From: an uncultured Collinsella sp.
Lineage (GTDB): Bacteria; Actinomycetota; Coriobacteriia; Coriobacteriales; Coriobacteriaceae
Length of the DNA stretch: 64,000 nt
Assembly: GCA_937982065.1 (NCBI GenBank)
Contig: CALJMO010000007.1
Span: 53,770-117,769, forward strand
Reading direction: 5' to 3'
Below, piece by piece: positions 32,056 to 42,142 of this stretch; within the stretch, counting starts at the first letter, position 1, and each line of letters starts with the position of its first letter. Made by a program: the position numbers and the translations under genes. A model generated the notes under the pieces. It saw nothing but the letters and a program-made list of their open reading frames with translations, searched no databases and was not told the DNA's origin.

Positions 32056-33792
32056 CTACTCACCTCCCTTCATCTGCGATTCCGCGATTGCGCGGTACAC
32101 CTCGCAGGTTTCCATGAGCTCGTCGTGCGTGCCTAGGCCCACGATCTCGCCGTCTTTGAGCACCACGATCTGATCGGCATGCAAAATAGTCGAGATGCGC
32201 TGGGCGATGATGAGCACCGCGGCATCGCACGTCTCGTCCTGCAGCGCATGGCGCAGTGCCGCATCGGTCTTAAAGTCCAGGGCCGAAAAACTGTCGTCGA
32301 AGATATATAGATCGGCATGCTTCATGAGTGCGCGGGCAATCGCCAGGCGCTGGCGCTGACCACCCGAGAAGTTCGTGCCGCCCTGGGCCACCGGCGTATC
32401 GAGCCCCTGGGGCTGGTCGAGCACAAAGGTGCTCTGGGCAACCTCCAGCGCATGGAGCATGTCAGCCTCAGTCGCGTCTTCGTTGCCAAAGCGCAGGTTG
32501 CTCGCCACCGTACCCGAGAACAGCCATGCCTTCTGCGGCACATAGGCGATACGCCCGCGGATGTCGTCTTGCGAAAGGTCGCGCAGATCGATGCCATTCA
32601 GGCGAATGGCGCCCTTCGTGGCATCGTGGAAGCGAAGCAAGAGCTTGGCCACCGTCGACTTGCCCGAACCCGTCGAGCCTACAATCGCCGTGGTCTGGCT
32701 ACGGCGACAGGCAAAGCTCAGGTCGCACAGGGTATCCTCGTCGGCATCGTCAAAACGGAACGACATGTGGTCGAACACGGCCACCGCGTCGGCACCGTCA
32801 ACAGACTCCGCCGCGCACGTGTCCAGCGTGCGCTTGCCGTCCACGATGCTCGGCTCAATCTCCAACACCTGCTGCGCACGGTTCAGGCATGCGGCGGCGC
32901 GTGGGAGCGTCAGAATCACCATCTGCGCCGTCATCACAAAGAACAGGATCAGGATCGCGTACTCCAGCACGGCCGAGATGCTACCGATTTGCATGGCGTG
33001 GACGCCCACGCGGTTGCCGCCCACCCACAGCACCGCCACCTCGGCGATATTCATCAAAAAGAAGCTGGAGCTGTCGAGACCCACAAACAGGTGGTTGACC
33101 TTGATGGCATTGGCCGCGTAATCGCTAAACACCTCGTCCAGGCGCTGCTCCTCGTGGCGCTCCTTGTTAAATGCGCGGATGACGCGCACGCCCACGATGT
33201 TCTCGCGCAGCACCACGTTCATGCGGTCGATAAAGCTCTGCAGGCGCATAAAGATCGGCGCGGCGTTGGCAACGGTAAAGACCGCCGCCACCAGCACGAT
33301 CGCAACCACCACGCCCAGCAGCGTGCCCATGGCGGGATCGATGAACCAAGCAAAAATGATGCCTGCCACGGCCAAGAACGGCACCGGCAGCACCAGCTGA
33401 ATCGTCTGAAGGACAGCTTGCTGAATCACGTTGATGTCGTTGAGCGAGCGCGTGATCATCGAACCCGTGCCAAAGCGCTCAAAGTCGCTGGCGGACAGCT
33501 CGAGCGACTTGTCGTACACGGCATTGCGGATATCGCAGGCCACGTTGGCGGCCAGGCGCGCCGAAAGATAGCAGCCCAGCACCGTGCCGCCGCTGGCCAT
33601 GCCGGTCGCGATAAGCATGTACAGGCCGTTGCGTAATATATAGTCGACATCACCCGTGGTAATACCGGTGTTGACCATGTTCGCCAGCATCGTGGGAACC
33701 AACAGCGTACCGACGTTATCTATCAGCACCGCAAACAGCGTCACCGCAATCAGACCGCGGTACGGCCTCATAAACCTCATTAAGAGTCGCAT
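32056..33792 (-). CDS. ABC exporter half-transporter, degenerate ATPase subunit (second pair)
   Basis: A 578-residue half-transporter with six membrane helices and an ATPase domain. Walker A is STGSGKST, the signature FSGGQRQRL is canonical, and Walker B is YIFDDSFSALD, with Asp replacing the catalytic Glu. This matches the regulatory half of heterodimeric exporters; its partner downstream has Glu and an SQGQ signature. The ATG lies inside the 3' end of the MarR gene, a 13-base overlap, after GAGGGGGACGC. The C-terminal end is coupled to the next gene. Pairing with the degenerate/consensus exporter at 16075-19791 shows two separate heterodimeric exporters within 18 kb. Confidence 0.88.
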   Translation of the reverse strand: MRLLMRFMRPYRGLIAVTLFAVLIDNVGTLLVPTMLANMVNTGITTGDVDYILRNGLYMLIATGMASGGTVLGCYLSARLAANVACDIRNAVYDKSLELSASDFERFGTGSMITRSLNDINVIQQAVLQTIQLVLPVPFLAVAGIIFAWFIDPAMGTLLGVVVAIVLVAAVFTVANAAPIFMRLQSFIDRMNVVLRENIVGVRVIRAFNKERHEEQRLDEVFSDYAANAIKVNHLFVGLDSSSFFLMNIAEVAVLWVGGNRVGVHAMQIGSISAVLEYAILILFFVMTAQMVILTLPRAAACLNRAQQVLEIEPSIVDGKRTLDTCAAESVDGADAVAVFDHMSFRFDDADEDTLCDLSFACRRSQTTAIVGSTGSGKSTVAKLLLRFHDATKGAIRLNGIDLRDLSQDDIRGRIAYVPQKAWLFSGTVASNLRFGNEDATEADMLHALEVAQSTFVLDQPQGLDTPVAQGGTNFSGGQRQRLAIARALMKHADLYIFDDSFSALDFKTDAALRHALQDETCDAAVLIIAQRISTILHADQIVVLKDGEIVGLGTHDELMETCEVYRAIAESQMKGGE

Positions 33793-34280
33793 GCGTCCCC
33801 CTCGCCCTTATCGTCAGTCTCGTTCTCGGCGGCCACTTGCCGTTTAAATGCCTCGCACTCTTCGTTAAGAACATGGGAGAACTTACCGACCAAGCGCATG
33901 ATCTCGCACTGTTCCCACGGCTCGAGCGCCTCGAATGCCTGTTGCTCGGCTTTTTGCGCCGGCAACGCGTAGCGCTTGGCAAACCGCACGCCTTCTTCGG
34001 TCAGTCGTACAACCTTGTTTTTACGACTGCCCTCGGCAAACTCCAACGTCGCAAGCCCTCGCGCCCTAAGCGTTTTAATCGCCGAATTGATGGTCTGTTT
34101 GCTGTAGAACCATTCACTCGTCAGCCGACTCACGGCAACGCTTCCGCCCGCTGCACTCGTGTCGACGAGCATCCAGTAGGCGCAGTCCGAAAGGCCGCAG
34201 GCGCGCGAGAACTCCGAATAGATATGGTCGAGTCCATAGAGCAACCGATCGAAGTCGACCAGCGTAACCGCACTATTCAT
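33780..34280 (-). CDS. MarR-family transcriptional regulator
   Basis: A 166-residue winged-helix regulator. The recognition part reads TSEWFYSKQTINSAIKTLRA followed by the wing (EFAEGSRKNKVVRLTEEG), as in MarR proteins. The N-terminal helix has YSEFSRACGLSDCAYWML. The last 13 bases overlap the ABC transporter gene, so regulator and exporter are translationally coupled; MarR repressors often control such drug exporters and release DNA on binding a small phenolic or toxic ligand. ACGGACAATTGGA with GGT lies in the short upstream region (about 34281-34340), which is AT-rich and a likely operator-promoter. Confidence 0.88.
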   Translation of the reverse strand: MNSAVTLVDFDRLLYGLDHIYSEFSRACGLSDCAYWMLVDTSAAGGSVAVSRLTSEWFYSKQTINSAIKTLRARGLATLEFAEGSRKNKVVRLTEEGVRFAKRYALPAQKAEQQAFEALEPWEQCEIMRLVGKFSHVLNEECEAFKRQVAAENETDDKGEGDACDS

Positions 34281-34404
34281 CTATCCCACCATCCAATTGT
34301 CCGATTTTTGACCAATTATGTGTCTCTAGATTAGTCCGAGTTTTGACTATCGTCAACAGGCTCTCCGCAAATGCGTGCATTTTTATGGCCTATCGGCAGA
34401 AAAA

Positions 34405-34435
34405 GACCGCCGGCGCGGGGGCGGCGCCAGCGGTC
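34405..34435 (-). terminator. Terminator of the small gene at 34462
   Basis: On the minus strand GACCGC and GCGGTC close a GC-rich hairpin, followed by TTTTTC. Confidence 0.75.
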
Positions 34436-34461
34436 ACGTGAAAATCGGGTTTTATTGCCTG

Positions 34462-34752
34462 TTAAGCGGCGACGGCCTCATAGACCGTAGCGCCCGAGAA
34501 GCTGTCATGCAGGCTCTTGCCGGCAATCCACGGCAGCTCGACGACCTCGCAGACCGTGTTGACCAACTCAGAACAGTCAGTAAAGTGGCCCTTGTCGTTG
34601 AGGGCCTCGCAATCCTGAACACGCCAATAGCCATCGGTGTGCGTGATGTAGTACTCGTGATCGTTGATCGACACGAAAGCGCGCGTCTTGGAACGCAGCA
34701 GCTTCAGAAATCCTTCGAAATCGGTCTCGACGACATCTCCAGCCTGGAACAT
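34462..34752 (-). CDS. Conserved-looking small protein of unknown function
   Basis: A 96-residue soluble protein that I do not recognise. It opens with MFQAGDVVETDFEGFLKLL, has an aromatic middle (HEYYITHTDGYWRVQDCE) and ends in a small-residue tail (SGATVYEAVAA). Strong GGAGGT seven bases before the ATG at 34752, its own terminator and typical GC-rich codon use support a real gene. It is not part of an operon: the MarR operon follows beyond the terminator and a nitroreductase gene is divergent from it. The mix of beta-forming stretches hints at a small compact domain. Confidence 0.65.
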   Translation of the reverse strand: MFQAGDVVETDFEGFLKLLRSKTRAFVSINDHEYYITHTDGYWRVQDCEALNDKGHFTDCSELVNTVCEVVELPWIAGKSLHDSFSGATVYEAVAA

Positions 34753-35046
34753 GATGTTACCTCCTGGCCCGGCGCCACCACGGCGCATTGATAAACGTTG
34801 GTACTCCTTTAGTAAAACCTTTATCAGAGGTTATGCGTTCGTCATTTAGGCAAGTGGTAAAAAACCGCAGGGTAGACGGGATAAAACGTTTAACCATCCC
34901 ATTTGTTTGTCACATTCTGAAGGTACTTTTATGCAAACCTACTTTCCCAATTGGAATCTATCCTTTTGGCCGGGCAATTGACCGTCTATCGTTTGAGCCC
35001 GACGGGTATGAACGGGGCATCTGCAACGCCACCGCAAGGAGACACC

Positions 35047-35568
35047 ATGGAGACTATCGAAGCACTCATTCACCGCCGCAGCTGCCGCAACTACAGCGAT
35101 CGTCCCGTCGAGGCCGAAAAGCTTGCACGTATTATCGAAGCCGGCCAATATGCACCGAGCGGCATGGGCCGCCAGCCGGTGACGTTTGTCGCCGTCACCG
35201 ACCCCGCGACCGTCGAGCGTCTCTCGCAGCTCAACGCGCAAGTCATGGGCAGCAACAGCGACCCCTTCTATGGCGCCAAGACCGTTGTGGTGGTGCTGGT
35301 TGACCGCAGCGTGCCCACACATCTGGAAGACGGCTCGCTCGCCATGGGCAACCTGCTCAACGCTGCCTATGCGCTGGGCGTTGATTCGTGCTGGATTCAT
35401 CGCGCCCACGAGGTTTTCGATTCGCCCGAGGGCCTGGAGCTACTGGCCAGTTGGGGTCTACCCGCCGACGGCAGCCTGCGCGGTGTCGGTCACTGCATTC
35501 TGGGCTATGCCGAGGACACGCTGCCCGAGCCCAAACCCCGCCGCGACAACGTGGTCTACGTAAGGTAA
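35047..35568 (+). CDS. Nitroreductase family protein, short form
   Basis: A 173-residue FMN-dependent oxidoreductase. The flavin-binding start is RRSCRNYSDRPV; YAPSGMGRQPVTFVAV is the second segment; SLAMGNLLNAAYALGVDSCW and ILGYAED complete the fold. It is near the minimum size for the family and so likely acts as a homodimer. The ATG at 35047 follows AAGGAGACACC; a longer frame upstream lacks a ribosome site. The substrate cannot be told from sequence. A structured repeat starts right after the stop, and its first stem may terminate the transcript. Confidence 0.87.
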   Translation: METIEALIHRRSCRNYSDRPVEAEKLARIIEAGQYAPSGMGRQPVTFVAVTDPATVERLSQLNAQVMGSNSDPFYGAKTVVVVLVDRSVPTHLEDGSLAMGNLLNAAYALGVDSCWIHRAHEVFDSPEGLELLASWGLPADGSLRGVGHCILGYAEDTLPEPKPRRDNVVYVR

Positions 35569-35735
35569 TTAGTTCCGCCATTCTACCGAACGGCGGGCTC
35601 GTTGACGCTGCGCGGGCCGCATTCACGCCAATCTGACGTTCAATTTCGAGGGCGCAACCAGAAGGTCAGCGCCCTCTCATTTCACGTCACCTTGGCGCAA
35701 ATGCGGCTCGCTCGCTTTTGGCGACTGACATCGAA
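35569..35735. repeat. Structured repeat (family I, copy 1)
   Basis: About 165 bases homologous to 45070-45225. Shared blocks: CAATCTGACGTTCAA, an inner stem (GAGGGCGC with GCGCCCTC here), AGAAGGTCAGC and TTTCACGTCACCTT. GACGT pairs with ACGTC and outer GCCGCATT with AATGCGGC. A short hairpin (TTCCGCC with GGCGG) begins the element just after the nitroreductase stop. Confidence 0.75.
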
Positions 35736-35749
35736 TGAGCCACTGTCTT

Positions 35750-35786
35750 GGGCAGCTAAAAAAGCCCCGTCCCAAATTAGCTGCCC
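35750..35786. repeat. GGGCAGCTAA hairpin with GCCCCGTCCC (family C, copy 3)
   Basis: GGGCAGCTAA at 35750-35759 and TTAGCTGCCC at 35777-35786 are exact complements; the loop carries AAAAGCCCCGTCCC as in the 36-base repeat at 15955. Confidence 0.65.
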
Positions 35787-35796
35787 CACTCGCAAC

Positions 35797-36372
35797 TTAT
35801 CCCGCCGATGGAGTTATTGCCGTTTCGCTCGTCTGATTCGCATCGACGTCGTCGCCTTGCTTGTCTTCGTCCTTTTGCACATCGGCGATGGTGGAGGCCG
35901 CCGCAACGATACCGCGCTGGGGCGCGACGCTCGTCTGGGCCTGAGCGCCCTCGACAACTTCTGTACCTACATGCGCGAGCTCGGGCGATTTAAACATTGC
36001 GTCCAAGTTGGCGCCACCGCCGGCATATCCGAGCGCAGCGAGCGCGATGACGATCACTGCAACGGCGGCCACGATCGGCACGTAGCGATGCCAGCCGGCG
36101 GGATTGAGCCCGCTGCGGCGAGCCGCCCCGCGGCTGATGTAGCCGAGCGTTCCGTCGTGCTTGAGCTTTGAGCCCACCACGCGTTTGCGGCCCCACAGCG
36201 AGGACTCTGCCTGCATTGCCAAGCGGGCGCTTGCCGAAGGATAGCCGTATTTAGTGCGCTTGAACGAGCCATCAAACCCCGAGGCGTGTTTGCCCCACGT
36301 CACCGATGTTGTGCGTCGGTTAACCGGCGCGGCACTCCGCCTTCTGCGGCTCGGTTTTGAAGTCTCAGCCAT
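35797..36372 (-). CDS. Single-pass membrane protein of unknown function
   Basis: A 191-residue protein. The first 95 residues are strongly basic (SRRRRSAAPVNRR, GRKRVVGSKLKHDGTLGY), one hydrophobic helix lies at about 97-118 (VPIVAAVAVIVIALAALGYA), and the rest is acidic and Ala/Gln/Thr-rich (DVQKDEDKQGDDVDANQ). Charge bias puts the N-terminus in the cytoplasm and the tail outside. The start at 36372 follows GAGGGCAT; 18 in-frame codons upstream have no site. I do not recognise the family. It is between repeats and the Fis-type regulator gene, read in the same direction as the latter with 84 bases between. Confidence 0.6.
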   Translation of the reverse strand: MAETSKPSRRRRSAAPVNRRTTSVTWGKHASGFDGSFKRTKYGYPSASARLAMQAESSLWGRKRVVGSKLKHDGTLGYISRGAARRSGLNPAGWHRYVPIVAAVAVIVIALAALGYAGGGANLDAMFKSPELAHVGTEVVEGAQAQTSVAPQRGIVAAASTIADVQKDEDKQGDDVDANQTSETAITPSAG

Positions 36373-36456
36373 ATGCCCTCGCACGCCGTAACCAAATCGA
36401 AACAATAACGCTTTGGACTGTAGCACACGCGTCGCGTGCGGTCACGGGCGCCTCGC

Positions 36457-37674
36457 TCAACGGTCATCGTCCTTCAGCAAGCGCCACAGCGTTGTACGGC
36501 TTATGCCCAGCACCTCCGCCGCACGGGTTCGGTTGCCGTGGAGATGGTCTACAACCAGATGCGCGATATCTCGCTCGGTATCGGCCAGCGGTCGCAGGAT
36601 ATACAGGTCACTTTCAAGCGTCGGGGCGCCAAAGGTTGCGGTCTTAATCACGTCCTCTTGGGCGAGCACTTCCTCCGCCACAGCGCGGTCCACCGTGCCC
36701 GTCCCCACCAATATATACAGTCGTTCCGAGACCTCGCGGAGCTGCAGATAGTTGCGCGGCCAGCGGTAAGCATCGAGCGTCTTCGTCGCCGCGGCAGACA
36801 GCGTGGGCGCTGCCGTCCCAAATGCATCAGCGAGATATTCCAAATAGCGCGCGACCTTCGTCGACGCGGCTCCCTGCTCGGCGATTGCCGGCGCGACGCT
36901 CACCGCACAGGCGAAGCGCTCGGTCACAAAGGCGGCTTGATCACTTTCGCCGCCGCCCGGCATGTCATTCGCCGTCAGCACCACATGGCAGCGCGTCGCC
37001 AACGCGGTGTCGGTCATCGTGGAGACCAGCTCGCGGAGGCGCTGGGGGCCAACCGCATTCCAGCCCTCAATGCAAAGGGTCAGCCCCGTTTGGAACAGCG
37101 GCGATTCGGAGCTTTTGAGCACATGGCGCCAACCGCGATCGGTGAGTTCATCGAGCGCGACGGAAACAAAGGGCTGATCGACAAAAGGGCCATCCAGATA
37201 GAGGCGCTTGGCAATCTCGACCTGACCCGCTCCCAGCTCGCCCTCGAGCATAAGGGGCACGCCGCGCGCATAGCTCTCGGTAACCGGTACAGCCACCGAG
37301 GCCGCCCCCTCAACGATGCCGTACGCGCTCGATTCATAGCGGACCTCAACTTCGTCGGCGTTGAGCCACTCGATGCCCGCATGCGCCGCGGCACCGCGCA
37401 CCTCGCGGACCACAACGACCCAAAGCCTCCCGCCCTCTTTGTCGGTGGGGCGAACGGTCAGGCTCAGGCGCGTACCCTCACGCCCCATAACCAGACGCGC
37501 GCCGTCTCCTATACGGTCGAGACGCTCAGCGACAAAAGCCGCCACATCCCGCTCAAGCGCCGCGTCATTCATGGTCGAGATCGCGACGTCCCCACGCGCA
37601 TCGATTGCCAATGCCGAGGCCCCGGCAGCAGCTAGGGCATCGGTCAAGATGTTCAGCTTGGCATTGCTATCCAT
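36457..37674 (-). CDS. Fis-type DNA-binding regulator with degenerate AAA+ domain
   Basis: A 405-residue protein shaped like a sigma-54 activator. An N-terminal sensory part (1-130) precedes an AAA+-like domain and a C-terminal helix-turn-helix (TRAAEVLGISRTTLWRLLKD). The ATPase motifs are decayed. Walker A reads GELGAGQVEIAK where GETGTGKExxA is expected, so the Lys is lost. Walker B is TLCIEGWNAVG rather than TLFLDE. No GAFTGA loop for sigma-54 contact is present. The overall alignment, including VVLTAND and YRWPRNYLQLREV, is still clear. It probably binds DNA but works without ATP hydrolysis or sigma-54. ATG 37674 follows AGGGG. It is read in the same direction as yeiH, 266 bases downstream of that gene's end. 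Confidence 0.75.
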   Translation of the reverse strand: MDSNAKLNILTDALAAAGASALAIDARGDVAISTMNDAALERDVAAFVAERLDRIGDGARLVMGREGTRLSLTVRPTDKEGGRLWVVVVREVRGAAAHAGIEWLNADEVEVRYESSAYGIVEGAASVAVPVTESYARGVPLMLEGELGAGQVEIAKRLYLDGPFVDQPFVSVALDELTDRGWRHVLKSSESPLFQTGLTLCIEGWNAVGPQRLRELVSTMTDTALATRCHVVLTANDMPGGGESDQAAFVTERFACAVSVAPAIAEQGAASTKVARYLEYLADAFGTAAPTLSAAATKTLDAYRWPRNYLQLREVSERLYILVGTGTVDRAVAEEVLAQEDVIKTATFGAPTLESDLYILRPLADTERDIAHLVVDHLHGNRTRAAEVLGISRTTLWRLLKDDDR

Positions 37675-37940
37675 GATTTGCCCCTGTCCGCGGCGACGTG
37701 CAACCGCCGACGGTCGCACGACCGAGTGTTTCAAAATTGAACGATATTGCTCACCAAACACTATAGGGCAGAAAGCGCCGTCCTGCGAGTATAGGTGTTG
37801 CCCCGCATCGCCATCCTGGCGGGGCGATAAGAGCTCTTCGGGACTTATAAACCTGCGGACAAGCCATACCCGCAAGAGCTCCTATCGCTCCACCGAAGGC
37901 TTGCGCTCACCGGCAGCCAGCACGCGAATAAGCTACTTCT

Positions 37941-38975
37941 CTACCAGATTCCCAGCACGTGCTGCATTCCCAAACTCATGCACGCAATGCCAATCCAGCA
38001 GCAAAAGCCCAACGCGATGGGCTTGCCGCCCTTTTTGACCAGCTCGACGATATCGGTATTAAAACCAATAGCCGCCATGGCCATCACAATAAAGAACTTC
38101 GACAGCTCCTTGATGGGCGCCGTGATGGACGCGGGAAGCTGAAGCACCGTGGTGATCACGCTCGCCAGCACAAAGAACAGCACAAACATGGGAAACGCAC
38201 GTTTAAGCGAGAACGTGCTTTTGGCGTCACCGCCGGCCTTGCGTGCCAGATGCATCTGCCAGCATGCGAGGACCAGCGTGATGGGAATAATGGCCAGCGT
38301 CCTGGTGAGCTTGACCACTGTGGCGCTCTCGAGCACATTGGCGCCGGGATGCATGCTGTCCCAGGCGCTCGCCGCAGCCGTTACCGACGAGGTGTCGTTG
38401 ATGGCGGTGCCGGCAAACAGGCCAAAGCCCTCGTTGGTCAGCCCGAGCATGCCGCCGAGCGTCGGAAACACGAGCGCCGCGATAACGTTAAACAGGAAGA
38501 TGACCGAAATGGCCTGGGCAATCTCGCGATCGTCGGCATCGATGACGGGCGCGGTCGCAGCGATGGCCGAACCGCCGCAAATCGACGAACCCACACCCAC
38601 AAGCGTCGCGATCTTACCCGGTACGTTCATGACGCGGCAGAGCACAAAGGCGATGACAAGCGAGGTCGAGATCGTCGCCACGATAATCGGCAGCGACTGG
38701 GCGCCCTTGGACAGAATCTGGGAGAGGTTCATGCCAAAGCCAAGCAGGATAACCGCGTACTGCAAGACTTTTTTGGACGTATAGGTGACGCCGGCGGCGA
38801 GCTGTTCGCGACGCTTCCTGGGAAAGACGAGCGCCAGGACCATGCCAAAGAGGATGGCGAATACCGGACCGCCGACCACCTCAATTTGTTTGCCGAGCAA
38901 CGTCGCGGGAATGGCAATGATCAGGCAGAACAAGACGCCTTTCCAGCGCTCGCGAACGATATTTGCCAGTTGCAT
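37941..38975 (-). CDS. yeiH: YeiH/UPF0324 family putative sulfate or anion exporter
   Basis: A 344-residue membrane protein with about ten hydrophobic helices. Family marks are VGVGSSICGGSAIAATAPVI, AQAISVIFLFNVIAALVFP and FNTDIVELVKKGGKP. YeiH proteins are described as putative sulfate exporters; direct transport data are few. AAGGAATCCCAT precedes the ATG. A GntR regulator is read divergently from the other side of a 160-190-base gap and is the likely controller. A 7-base-stem GCCCCGC hairpin at 37800-37825, without a T run, lies some 115 bases after the stop. Confidence 0.88.
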   Translation of the reverse strand: MQLANIVRERWKGVLFCLIIAIPATLLGKQIEVVGGPVFAILFGMVLALVFPRKRREQLAAGVTYTSKKVLQYAVILLGFGMNLSQILSKGAQSLPIIVATISTSLVIAFVLCRVMNVPGKIATLVGVGSSICGGSAIAATAPVIDADDREIAQAISVIFLFNVIAALVFPTLGGMLGLTNEGFGLFAGTAINDTSSVTAAASAWDSMHPGANVLESATVVKLTRTLAIIPITLVLACWQMHLARKAGGDAKSTFSLKRAFPMFVLFFVLASVITTVLQLPASITAPIKELSKFFIVMAMAAIGFNTDIVELVKKGGKPIALGFCCWIGIACMSLGMQHVLGIW

Positions 38976-39168
38976 ATGGGATTCCTTCTTTCTATTTCAC
39001 GTTTGCGACGGCTTATGATACGGCAACATTGAGCGCAGCCTTGCGCAAACACAGACTAAGATGCCGCAATAGTTCTCAGGCAACAGCCGAATTGCCCACC
39101 GCGGAGAGCTGATTCGCGGCATAATTAACAACTGACATATGAGTTTGATAGAACAGTTGCGAGGCGCT
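38976..39168. promoter_or_regulatory. Divergent control region of yeiH and the GntR gene
   Basis: This AT-richer gap holds the promoters of both genes. An imperfect palindrome with ends CAACTG (about 39129) and CAGTTG (about 39152) flanks an ATG (39139) that lacks a ribosome site, and could be the regulator's operator. No other structure was seen. Confidence 0.4.
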
Positions 39169-39870
39169 ATGGAAGAATCGATGCACGTCGGCGAGCAGGA
39201 AACGAGCCTACAGGACCAGTCCTACCACACCATTCGACGCAAAATCGTCTACCTGGACTACAAGCCGGGCGAAAAGCTGGGCGTCAAGCAACTTTGCGAC
39301 GACCTAGATATGGGGCGCACCCCTGTGCGCGAGGCTTTGGTTCGTTTGGCGCAGGAAGGCCTGGTGCGCACCGTGCCCCAGAGCGGTACCTACGTCTCGC
39401 CCATCAACCTCACCCTTGCCGAGAGTGCCTGTTACATCCGCGAGCATCTGGAAAAGCAGGTGATTGTGGAGTGCTGTGCGCGCGCCACGTCGGCCGGCAT
39501 CGAGCAGCTCGACCGCGCCATCGTGCTGCAGGAAAAGGCCATGGCCGAAGAGGATCGCATCGGCTTCTTTTTGAGCGACAACCTCATGCATCACATGATT
39601 TTTAGCATCGCATGTCGCAGCACCGTGTGGTCGTGGCTCGAAGAGACCAATGCCGACCTGGAGCGCTTCCGCTGGCTGCGCGCCGCCACGCAGGTTCTCG
39701 ACAATCAGGACATCGTGAACGAGCACAAGCAGATTCGCCGCGCTATCGCCGGTCGCGACCCCATCGAAGCGAGCTTTTTGGTCAGCAAGCACCTGCATAT
39801 GATGTTCCGCAACCAGACCGAGGTTCTGGACCAGTTCCCCGAGTACTTCGAGACCAGCAAGCTCCGCTAA
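39169..39870 (+). CDS. GntR-family (FadR-like, FCD) transcriptional regulator
   Basis: A protein of about 233 residues. A winged helix (about 15-80) includes IRRKIVYLDYKPGEKLG and LDMGRTPVREALVRLAQEGL, the GntR signature. The C-terminal helical FCD ligand domain (about 85-225) has the metal- and ligand-binding pattern with DNLMHHMIF and EHKQIRRAIAGRD. The start is uncertain: ATG 39169 with GAGG is preferred, 39139 and 39181 are alternatives. Ligands of this class are small organic acids. It is divergent from yeiH and ends in a bidirectional terminator shared with glmS. Confidence 0.87.
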   Translation: MEESMHVGEQETSLQDQSYHTIRRKIVYLDYKPGEKLGVKQLCDDLDMGRTPVREALVRLAQEGLVRTVPQSGTYVSPINLTLAESACYIREHLEKQVIVECCARATSAGIEQLDRAIVLQEKAMAEEDRIGFFLSDNLMHHMIFSIACRSTVWSWLEETNADLERFRWLRAATQVLDNQDIVNEHKQIRRAIAGRDPIEASFLVSKHLHMMFRNQTEVLDQFPEYFETSKLR

Positions 39871-39919
39871 CCTGCCAAATAGGGACAGGTTCATTTTGGC
39901 AGGTTTTATCTGGGCAAAT
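39871..39919 (+). repeat. CCTGCCAAA-GGGACAGG element (family B, copy 1)
   Basis: CCTGCCAAATAGGGACAGG, TTCATTTTGGCAGG, TTTTATCTGGG. Three other copies are at 42044-42094 (inverted), 45248-45297 and 47336-47383. CCTGCCAAA pairs with TTTGGCAGG. It starts right at the GntR stop. Confidence 0.8.
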
Positions 39920-39924
39920 GAAAC

Positions 39925-39958
39925 AAGGCCCGGCTCCGCTGCAACGGAGCCGGGCCTT
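39925..39958. terminator. Bidirectional terminator between the GntR gene and glmS
   Basis: AAGGCCCGGCTCCG pairs exactly with CGGAGCCGGGCCTT over 14 bases around a 6-base loop. Confidence 0.85.
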
Positions 39959-39981
39959 GGTCGCCAGAATGGCGGAACCAA

Positions 39982-41829
<1,848 letters not shown>

Positions 41830-41903
41830 AGGATAAATCCCTTCGTTCGCGTGACTGCAAGACGTCCACGCACAGGGGGCGCTGAGACGTATAACGTTCG
41901 AGT

Positions 41904-41909
41904 ATTGTA
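41904..41909 (-). promoter_or_regulatory. -10 box of glmS
   Basis: TACAAT in GAGTACAATACTCG on the minus strand, about 75 bases before the start codon. The -35 is not clear. The rest of the 313-base gap to the divergent LacI gene holds two repeats and nothing else recognised. Confidence 0.4.
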
Positions 41910-41990
41910 CTCACGCAAACGCAAGCTGATATACCAGAAGTGGTACCTCAACTTAGATACCACCCGATGCACACACGTCCAGCCGGTCCA

Positions 41991-42027
41991 AACCACCACA
42001 AAGGCGCCTGTCCCCCTTCGTGGTGGT
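41991..42027. repeat. CCACCACAAAGG hairpin, second copy
   Basis: AACCACCACAAAGG pairs with CCTTCGTGGTGGT, with CGCCTGTCCC in the loop. It matches the copy at 8785-8837 with the inner part inverted. Confidence 0.65.
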
Positions 42028-42043
42028 CGCGTTGGCAACAGCG

Positions 42044-42094
42044 TTTCCCCAGATAAAACCTGCCAAAATAAACCTATCCCTTTTTGGTTGGTTT
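42044..42094 (-). repeat. CCTGCCAAAA element (family B, inverted copy)
   Basis: Read on the minus strand it contains ACCAAAAAGGGATAGG, TTTATTTTGGCAGG and TTTTATCTGGGGAAA as in the other three copies. It lies directly upstream of the LacI-family gene, so it overlaps where that gene's promoter should be. Confidence 0.75.
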
Positions 42095-42142
42095 GGGATG
42101 CTACAATCTGGCTTGTACTTGAAACGCATCAAAGGGGCCGCT

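Noticed and set aside
35569..35735. Integron attC-like site
   Set aside because: The stem is long and structured, but the paired RYYYAAC/GTTRRRY boxes and an integrase or cassette array are absent.
41830..41980. Possible glmS ribozyme before glmS
   Set aside because: The leader is only about 70 bases from a likely -10 box and lacks the conserved ribozyme core.
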